Position numbers and translations under genes: made by a program
The notes under the pieces: model-generated
The model's database searches: none
What the model saw: only the letters and a program-made list of their open reading frames with translations
Told to the model about the DNA's origin: nothing
Shown here: piece by piece, positions 45,699 to 51,924 of the stretch
Layout of the letters: every line of letters begins with the position of its first letter
Position numbering within the stretch: the first letter of the stretch is position 1
Assembly: GCF_001641085.1 (NCBI RefSeq)
Contig: NZ_LXIE01000010.1
Coordinates: 1-64,000 of the forward strand
Direction of reading: 5' to 3'
Length of the DNA stretch: 64,000 nt
From: Aequorivita soesokkakensis
GTDB taxonomy: Bacteria > Bacteroidota > Bacteroidia > Flavobacteriales > Flavobacteriaceae

Positions 45699-45727
45699 TT
45701 GTATAAATTTTTGAGTTTAATATTAAA

Positions 45728-45776
45728 AAAAGTCGTTCAATATATTTTCACTAAAGAAAAGAACTAAACGACTTTT
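45728..45776 (-). promoter_or_regulatory. Hairpin between rpsB and tsf
   Basis: Ten-base arms AAAAGTCGTT (45728-45737) and AACGACTTTT (45767-45776) with a 29-base loop. It could be a transcript attenuator or processing site between rpsB and tsf. The wide loop makes a strong terminator unlikely. Confidence 0.45.
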
Positions 45777-45795
45777 AAATTTTAAGATAAAGTTA

Positions 45796-46662
45796 TTATT
45801 CTTCTTCGTTTAGAACTTCTTTTTTCGATTTCTGACGAACGGGCTTTTTAGCTTCTTCCATTGCTTCTACGTCATCCTCATCTGTTGATGGAACTTCCGC
45901 TTTTACTTTTTTAGGAGCTTTTGCCTTTTTTGTCATTCCTTCTTCATCGTTGTTATCGTCATCACCTCCAGATTTTCTTTCAGAAAGACCTTCAATAACA
46001 GCTTCAGAAACAAAGTTCATAATGCTTTCAATAGATTTTGAAGCATCATCGTTACTTGGAATTACGTAATCAATAACACGTGGGTCACTGTTGGTGTCCA
46101 CCATCGCGAAGATTGGAATGTTCAATTTCAATGCTTCTGCAACTGCAATGTGCTCACGAGTTGTGTCAACCACAAAAAGTGCTGCGGGAAGACGGCTCAT
46201 ATCAGAAATGGAACCTAAGTTCTTTTCCAATTTTGCGCGAAGACGATCTACTGCCAAACGCTCTTTCTTTGAAAGGGTGTTGAAAGTCCCGTCCTGCTTC
46301 ATTCTATCAATAGAAGCCATTTTCTTAACGGCTTTACGGATAGTCACAAAGTTGGTAAGCATACCGCCCGGCCATCTTTCAGTGATGTAAGGCATGTTTG
46401 CATTCTTTGCTTTTTCAGCAACAATGTCCTTCGCTTGTTTTTTGGTAGCTACAAAAAGGATTTTGCGTCCACTGGCTGCAATTTTTTTAAGGGCTTCGTT
46501 AGCCTCGTTGATTTTTGCAGCGGTTTTGTAAAGGTTGATAATGTGGATCCCGTTGCGCTCCATATAGATATACGGCGCCATGTTTGGGTTCCATTTGCGG
46601 GTTAGGTGGCCAAAATGCACACCTGCTTCAAGTAAGTCTTTTACTTCTACTTTTTTTGCCAT
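45796..46662 (-). CDS. rpsB: Ribosomal protein S2
   Basis: 288 residues (E. coli 241). The S2 core is residues 1-~228 (FGHLTRKWNPNMAPYIYMER, PALFVVDTTREHIAVAEA). The extra C-terminal tail of about 60 residues is alternately acidic (DDDNNDEEG) and Lys-rich (MTKKAKAPKKVKA). Such tails are seen in this phylum and are of unknown role. The start is ATG 46662, and the 216-base leader shows several hairpins. Confidence 0.96.
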   Translation of the reverse strand: MAKKVEVKDLLEAGVHFGHLTRKWNPNMAPYIYMERNGIHIINLYKTAAKINEANEALKKIAASGRKILFVATKKQAKDIVAEKAKNANMPYITERWPGGMLTNFVTIRKAVKKMASIDRMKQDGTFNTLSKKERLAVDRLRAKLEKNLGSISDMSRLPAALFVVDTTREHIAVAEALKLNIPIFAMVDTNSDPRVIDYVIPSNDDASKSIESIMNFVSEAVIEGLSERKSGGDDDNNDEEGMTKKAKAPKKVKAEVPSTDEDDVEAMEEAKKPVRQKSKKEVLNEEE

Positions 46663-46878
46663 TTTTGTTTTAGTTTACGTTCTGTGAAAGGATAGCAACC
46701 GACTCATTATTGGTACTCCTTCGCCAAAGGCTATGGAGCACAAAGCAGAGCTTTGGTTTAGATGCTAAACTAACACCCGAATTTTTCGGGTTAACAGCTT
46801 TTTTAATTAATAATGAATATGAACTTTTCAACTGTAATTGGGTACCCCAAGTGAGATACCCAATATAGTTGAGTAATA
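46663..46878 (-). promoter_or_regulatory. Structured leader upstream of rpsB (candidate autoregulatory region)
   Basis: The gap between rpsI and rpsB holds two clear hairpins: ACCCGAA-TTT-TTCGGGT (46777-46793) and ATTGGGTA...TACCCAAT (46837-46864). A short AAAGC-AGA-GCTTT follows at about 46745-46757. No exact TAnnTTTG is found, and the nearest is TA-GCC-TTTG with one extra base. The second hairpin lies 15 bases after rpsI and may be its 3' end, though it has no T-run. In E. coli S2 represses its own mRNA, so control here is plausible but not shown. Confidence 0.4.
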
Positions 46879-47265
46879 TTAACGTTTAGAGAACTGGAAT
46901 TTCTTACGAGCTTTCTTCTGTCCGAATTTCTTACGCTCTACCATTCTTGGATCTCTTGTAAGTAAACCTTCTGGCTTAAGGATGCCACGATTTTCATCGT
47001 TAAGCTCACACATAGCGCGGGAAAGAGCAAGACGAATTGCTTCTGCCTGACCGGTAATTCCACCACCGAATACATTTACTGAAATGTCGAATGTTTTTTC
47101 GTTATCTGTAAGTGTTAAAGGTTGTTTTACTTTATACTGAAGTGTTCCAGTTGGAAAGTAATTTTCCAACTCACGCTTGTTGATGGTGATGTTTCCCTTA
47201 CCTTCTTTAAGGTACACACGTGCAACAGCGGTTTTTCTTCTACCTATTTTGTGAATTGTCTCCAT
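46879..47265 (-). CDS. rpsI: Ribosomal protein S9
   Basis: 128 residues. The fold is typical, and the tail FGQKKARKKFQFSKR ends in the conserved C-terminal Lys/Arg that reaches the P site. It overlaps rplM by one base, giving the usual rplM-rpsI pair. Confidence 0.97.
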   Translation of the reverse strand: METIHKIGRRKTAVARVYLKEGKGNITINKRELENYFPTGTLQYKVKQPLTLTDNEKTFDISVNVFGGGITGQAEAIRLALSRAMCELNDENRGILKPEGLLTRDPRMVERKKFGQKKARKKFQFSKR

Positions 47266-47720
47266 TACTTGTTGTCGTTAAGGTTAATAGTTCTAGGTTT
47301 TTGTGCTTCCTGTCCGTGGTTTGCATCAGCATACACTTTTAGGTTTCTGAACATTTCTGCGCCCAATTTGTTTTTTGGAAGCATACCTTTCACAGCTTTT
47401 TCAACAAGCCTTGCAGGGTCTTTTTTGTACATTTCTGTAGCGGTAAGGCTACGTTGTCCACCAGGATAGCCTGTGTGGCGGATGTACGTTTTGTCATTCC
47501 ATTTGTTACCTGTAAGTTTTACGTTACCGGCGTTAATAATAATTACGTTATCACCACAATCTACGTGAGGGGTGAAACTTGGCTTGTGCTTTCCGCGAAG
47601 TAATTTAGCAGCTTCGCTAGCAAGACGACCCAATGCCTGGCCGTCCGCATCTACTACCAACCATTCTTTTACAACGGTATTCTTGTTAGCAGATACTGTT
47701 TTGTAACTTAATGTATCCAT
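47265..47720 (-). CDS. rplM: Ribosomal protein L13
   Basis: 151 residues, with the family signatures [20 protein letters not shown] and GPWN-like [13 protein letters not shown]. The start is ATG 47720. Its transcript begins inside a GC-rich hairpin directly downstream of a consensus promoter, so the leader may control expression of the pair. Confidence 0.97.
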   Translation of the reverse strand: MDTLSYKTVSANKNTVVKEWLVVDADGQALGRLASEAAKLLRGKHKPSFTPHVDCGDNVIIINAGNVKLTGNKWNDKTYIRHTGYPGGQRSLTATEMYKKDPARLVEKAVKGMLPKNKLGAEMFRNLKVYADANHGQEAQKPRTINLNDNK

Positions 47721-47759
47721 TAGTTTTTTGTCAATAGGGTTAATAAATCATTGTTTTCT

Positions 47760-47796
47760 CACCCCCAAACAAAACGGATTTTGTCTAAGAGGGGTG
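47760..47796 (-). promoter_or_regulatory. Leader hairpin of rplM-rpsI
   Basis: On the minus strand CACCCC ... ACAAAA-TCCG-TTTTGT ... GGGGTG: two nested perfect six-base stems. The outer arm meets the expected transcription start, so the mRNA would begin with the structure. It fits an autoregulatory ribosomal-protein leader, 39 bases before the rplM ATG. Confidence 0.55.
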
Positions 47797-47826
47797 CAAA
47801 TGTAGTGTTATTTATTTGAAAAGCAA
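47797..47826 (-). promoter_or_regulatory. Promoter of rplM-rpsI
   Basis: TTG (47826-47824), 19 bases, then TACATTTG (47804-47797). It is the best match to the Bacteroidota consensus in the window. Confidence 0.7.
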
Positions 47827-47900
47827 GGGACAGGAAATAAATTTTCTATGAAAAAAGACCGCTTTGCTGTAGGATCAAGAATCAAGAACCAACACTGGAA

Positions 47901-47932
47901 AATTCATAATTCTGAATTCAGAATTATGAATT
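47901..47932. repeat. Perfect 32-base palindrome
   Basis: AATTCATAATTCTGAA followed directly by its exact reverse complement, 16 + 16 with no loop. It ends four bases before the stop of the T9SS gene at 47937. There is no T-run, so terminator function is unlikely. Confidence 0.8.
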
Positions 47933-47936
47933 GAAA

Positions 47937-49490
47937 TCATTCTTTCACAAATTTTTTCAACGCCATATTCTTCCCAGAATACAACTGTAAATAATAAACG
48001 CCCGAAGCCAAACTGGAAACATCCACCGTTGGAGAAACGGTATTAACGTTCCTTTGTAATACGCGGCTGCCAGTAACTGAATAAATGTTTAGTTGGTCTA
48101 TATTTTGGGATTGGGTATTAACCTGCAACGTATTTTTTACGGGATTGGGGTAAAGGGTTATTGTGTTGTTGAATGGATTTTCCGTTATGCCCAATATTTC
48201 AGCATGGTGGATAATCCAAAAATCATAGCCACCACGGGAATCCTCTGCCTTATCACCTGAAATATCAGAAGTAGATCTGCCTCCAATTGTAAAGGTTCCG
48301 TCTGTGTTTAAAAGTATTAAAGGGTAAGCATCATTATAATTTCCACCTATAGTGTTTTGCCCTTCAATAACTCCCACTTCATTCAATTTTAAAATCCAAA
48401 AATCATTTAGGCCAAGGCTATTTTCTGATTTATCTCCTGAAATGTCTGAGAATGACATTCCTGCCAAAATAAATTTATTATCTTGAGTTTGAATAACAGT
48501 ATCTGGACGATCTTCTTCACTGCCACCAATTGTTTTGTCCCATTCAATATTACCATTCATATCTGTCTTTAAGATCCAATAATCGTAGTAACCTTTGGAA
48601 TCTTCTGTCTTGTCGCCAGAAGCGTTAGAGATCGAGCTACCAATTACCATATATCCTCCATCAATTGTGGGTATTACGTTTGTTAAAAGATCCAAACTGT
48701 CTCCGCCATAAAATTTTTCCCAAGAGGTATTGCCGTTAGAATTCACTTTCATTACAAAATATGAAAGCGTTGAAACAGGATACTTACCCCGTGCACCAAT
48801 AACATATCCTCCATCATTTGTTAGTTTTAAACTTGTCATAATAACTGCATGACCTCTTTGCCATTCAATAACTCCATTAATATCCAATTTTACCACCCAA
48901 GTGTCGGTTGTGTATCCATTGTTTCCATTATTTGCCAGAGTTCTATCACCGGATATCCCAGAATCTGAAGTCCCGGCAATTAGGTATCCGCCATCATTTG
49001 TTATTTCCACATTAAATGCTTTGTCGTTGTCATCGCCTCCTATGGTATTCTGCCATTCAATAGTGCCGTTAGCATCAATTTTAACAATCCAATAATCATT
49101 ACCACCTTGCGAATTTTCGGCTTTCTCTCCTGAAATATTAGAATTAGAATATCCTGCCAAGATGTAACCTCCATCTGAAGTTTGTTTGGCATCTGCCAAA
49201 TATTCTTCTTGATTTCCCCCAATAGTCTTTTGCCATTCAATAGTACCAAAGCCATCAAATTTTATTAACCAATAATCCTTGCCACCACGTGAATTTTCTG
49301 TTTTTTCTCCCGAAATATCACTTTTTGAATTCCCTCCCATAAAAAAACCATCGTCTTCAGTGGAAAGTATAAAGTTGGGTTCATCCCAATTGCTGCCGCC
49401 AACAGTGCGTTGCCAAAGAATGTTGGGATCCTGAGCATATATAGTAAATAGGGAAACGAATAAAGCTAAAAGTGTAGTTGTTTTTTTCAT
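47937..49490 (-). CDS. Secreted T9SS repeat protein, tandem copy 1
   Basis: 517 residues: signal peptide (1-19), then about seven repeats of 55-65 residues each carrying an IEWQ(K/N)TIGG motif and a DGGY(I/L)(I/L)AG..SS.ISG.K.E.S block, which suggests a propeller-like fold. A type A T9SS tail follows (about 440-517, ITLYPNPVKNTLQV). Function is unknown, and export to the surface is predicted. Very similar to the gene at 49592-51145. Confidence 0.85.
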   Translation of the reverse strand: MKKTTTLLALFVSLFTIYAQDPNILWQRTVGGSNWDEPNFILSTEDDGFFMGGNSKSDISGEKTENSRGGKDYWLIKFDGFGTIEWQKTIGGNQEEYLADAKQTSDGGYILAGYSNSNISGEKAENSQGGNDYWIVKIDANGTIEWQNTIGGDDNDKAFNVEITNDGGYLIAGTSDSGISGDRTLANNGNNGYTTDTWVVKLDINGVIEWQRGHAVIMTSLKLTNDGGYVIGARGKYPVSTLSYFVMKVNSNGNTSWEKFYGGDSLDLLTNVIPTIDGGYMVIGSSISNASGDKTEDSKGYYDYWILKTDMNGNIEWDKTIGGSEEDRPDTVIQTQDNKFILAGMSFSDISGDKSENSLGLNDFWILKLNEVGVIEGQNTIGGNYNDAYPLILLNTDGTFTIGGRSTSDISGDKAEDSRGGYDFWIIHHAEILGITENPFNNTITLYPNPVKNTLQVNTQSQNIDQLNIYSVTGSRVLQRNVNTVSPTVDVSSLASGVYYLQLYSGKNMALKKFVKE

Positions 49491-49591
49491 AATATTGAAA
49501 AATTAATTTAACTGTCTTTTAATCAACAAAATACGGAATTATGATTTTTTTCTAGCTATATCTCCACAAAAATTTTTTCGATTTCAATAAG

Positions 49592-51145
49592 TTATTCTTT
49601 CACAAACTTTTTAACAGCAACATTTTTCCCCGAATACAACTGCAAATAATAAACGCCCGAAGCCAAACTGGAAACATCTACCGTGGGAGAAACGGTATTA
49701 ACGTCCCTATACAATACGCGACTGCCAGTAACTGAATAAATATTTAGGTGATCTATGGTTTGTTCTTGGGTATTGAGTTGCAATGTGTTATTTACGGGGT
49801 TAGGGTAAAAGGTTATCGTATTGTTGAAAGGGGTCTCAGGAATGCCCAATATTTCAGCATGGTGTATGATCCAATAATCATTACCGCCCCGGGAATCTTC
49901 TGTCTTATCTCCAGAAATATCTGAGGTAGATCTGCCTCCAATTGTAAAGGTTCCGTCTGTATTTAAAAGTATTAAAGGGATTTCATCATTAAAATTTCCG
50001 CCTATAGTATTTTGACCTTCAATATCTCCTGCTTCATTCAATTTTATAATCCAAAAATCATTTAAGCCAAGGCTATTTTCAGTTTTATTTCCTGAAATGT
50101 TTGAAAATGATTCTCCAGCCAAAAGATACCCATTATCAGGGGTTTGAATTATATTTGCAGGAATATCGTTATCACTGCCCCCTAAAGTTTTGTCCCATTC
50201 AAAATTGCCATCAGCATCCATTTTTACAACCCAATAGTCAACTCCTCCTTTTGAATCTTCCGTCTTATCACCAGAAACATTGGAATCTGAATAGCCAATT
50301 GCAATACACCCCCCATCTGCTGTAATATTTATGTTATATAACCAATCTTCACCATCTCCACCATAAAATTTTTCCCAAATGGTCTCACCGTTGGAATTGA
50401 CTTTCATGATATAATAGGATGTTTCTATAATAGGGTATTTATCAAGGGCTCCAATAAAATAACCTCCATCATTTGATAATTTTAAGCTTCTCATAATAAC
50501 TGAATGGGCCCTTTGCCATTCAATATTTCCATTTATATCCAATTTTATAACCCAAGTGTCAGTTGTATAAGGATTAACTGCTTGATTTAGTAATGTTCTA
50601 TCGCCTGATATCCCCGAATTTGAGATACCGGCGATTAGATAACCACCATCAGCGGTTATTTCCACATTATATACACTGTCATATGCATCACCGCCTATGG
50701 TGTTTTGCCATTCAATAGCACCGTTAGTATCAATTTTAACAATCCAATAATCGTAATTTCCTTGTGAATTTTCTGTTTTTTCTCCTGAAATATCGGAATT
50801 TGAAAACCCTGCCAAAATATAACCTCCATCAGCAGTTTGTTTGGCATCCCTCAAAAATTCCTCTTGATTTCCTCCAATAGTTTTTTGCCATTCAAGAGTA
50901 CCTGAACTGTCAAATTTTACTATCCAATAGTCCTTTCCGCCACGTGAATCTTCCGTTTTTTCTCCAGAAATATTACTCTTTGAATTCCCTCCCATAAAAA
51001 AACCATCGTCTTCAGTGGAAAGTATAAAGTTGGGTTCGTCCCAATTGCTGCCGCCAACAGTGCGTTGCCAAAGAATGTTGGGGTCCTGGGCTTTCATCAT
51101 AAATATAGTAAGGATTATTGCCAAAAATGTAATTTCTTTCTTCAT
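49592..51145 (-). CDS. Secreted T9SS repeat protein, tandem copy 2
   Basis: 517 residues, the same length as its neighbour and collinear with it. Roughly four fifths of residues are identical by eye, rising to near identity in the first 120 and the last 80. It has the same IEWQ.TIGG and DGGY.(I/L)AG repeats and the same tail (ITFYPNPVNNTLQL). The 101-base gap between the copies shows no promoter or terminator that I can support. It is a recent tandem duplicate of the gene at 47937-49490 or has been homogenised with it. Confidence 0.85.
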   Translation of the reverse strand: MKKEITFLAIILTIFMMKAQDPNILWQRTVGGSNWDEPNFILSTEDDGFFMGGNSKSNISGEKTEDSRGGKDYWIVKFDSSGTLEWQKTIGGNQEEFLRDAKQTADGGYILAGFSNSDISGEKTENSQGNYDYWIVKIDTNGAIEWQNTIGGDAYDSVYNVEITADGGYLIAGISNSGISGDRTLLNQAVNPYTTDTWVIKLDINGNIEWQRAHSVIMRSLKLSNDGGYFIGALDKYPIIETSYYIMKVNSNGETIWEKFYGGDGEDWLYNINITADGGCIAIGYSDSNVSGDKTEDSKGGVDYWVVKMDADGNFEWDKTLGGSDNDIPANIIQTPDNGYLLAGESFSNISGNKTENSLGLNDFWIIKLNEAGDIEGQNTIGGNFNDEIPLILLNTDGTFTIGGRSTSDISGDKTEDSRGGNDYWIIHHAEILGIPETPFNNTITFYPNPVNNTLQLNTQEQTIDHLNIYSVTGSRVLYRDVNTVSPTVDVSSLASGVYYLQLYSGKNVAVKKFVKE

Positions 51146-51350
51146 CAGACTTAAAATTTATTATTGATAAAATATTTTATGAAATGTATTTCTCTATTAT
51201 TCAATGCTCTAGAATATCATAAAGTTAAATATTTCTTAAAACAATTTTGTTAATTATGTCGTAAAAATCACTTAAGTGTATTATAAAATTGAACTTTTAA
51301 TTTCTATAAAGCCTTTAATTTGAATTCCTAACATTTAAACTTTATATATT

Positions 51351-51821
51351 ATGAAACGATTAATGAGTGTATTATTTATTGCGATTTTGTTCGCATCCTG
51401 TTCTTCAGATGATGATTCTTCATCTTCGGAAAACAGATTGGAAGGATCTTGGACATTGACCCAAGCTAATCTTGGTGCCCCCATTGACTTTAACAATGAC
51501 GGTACCGCAGACCCTAATTTTATAAACGAGGTGCCTTGATTCACCGGTGATATAACTTTTAAAGCTGATGGAACTTTTACACAAAATTTCAGCAAAGTGG
51601 AAGCCGAGGAACTAAATGGGGAAATTATGTATATATGCAATGGAACCCTTACAAATTCTGGAACTTATGAATTGAATGGTGACCAATTAACCACCACGGT
51701 AGATACTGCAACAGGGCCAGAGGTTACAACTACAACAATTACCTTAAACAATGATATTTTAAAGGCCACTTTTGATTACCAAGAATATGGCGACATTGAA
51801 TTTGTTTATCAAAAGGATTAA
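51351..51821 (+). pseudogene. Lipocalin-like lipoprotein gene interrupted by one in-frame TGA
   Basis: ATG 51351 begins a lipoprotein (LFASCSSDDDS, lipobox Cys17) with a WTLTQANLGAPID stretch. The frame meets TGA at 51537-51539 after 62 codons and continues without shift to TAA 51819-51821. The remaining 93 codons read like the rest of the domain (FTGDITFKADGTFTQNFS, GTYELNGDQLTTTVD). Where TGA sits, related lipoproteins have Cys (the first of a pair with the ICNG Cys later). So a Cys codon (TGC/TGT) probably became TGA by a single change. A real mutation or a read error cannot be told apart here. A terminator follows. Confidence 0.75.
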
Positions 51822-51847
51822 ATAAATTTCTTTAAATGACATAATTT

Positions 51848-51880
51848 AAAAGGGTGTTTCCATCAGAAATGCCCTTTTAT
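51848..51880 (+). terminator. Terminator after the interrupted lipoprotein gene
   Basis: AAAAGGGTGTTT pairs with AAATGCCCTTTT (12 bases with two wobbles on the plus strand), loop of seven, then TATAATTT. On the minus strand the wobbles become mismatches, so it serves the plus-strand gene. Confidence 0.7.
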
Positions 51881-51924
51881 AATTTGATTTAACTACCAAT
51901 GGCAACTGGACATGGTCCATTTAA

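Noticed and set aside
47901-47932. Terminator
   Set aside because: Perfect palindrome but AT-rich, with no T-run on either side and no loop.
51537-51539. TGA as a selenocysteine codon
   Set aside because: Sec is very uncommon in this group, the following sequence (TTCACCGGTGA) forms only a tiny palindrome rather than a proper SECIS stem-loop, and a secreted lipoprotein with a structural Cys is an unlikely selenoprotein. A point mutation or read error is simpler.
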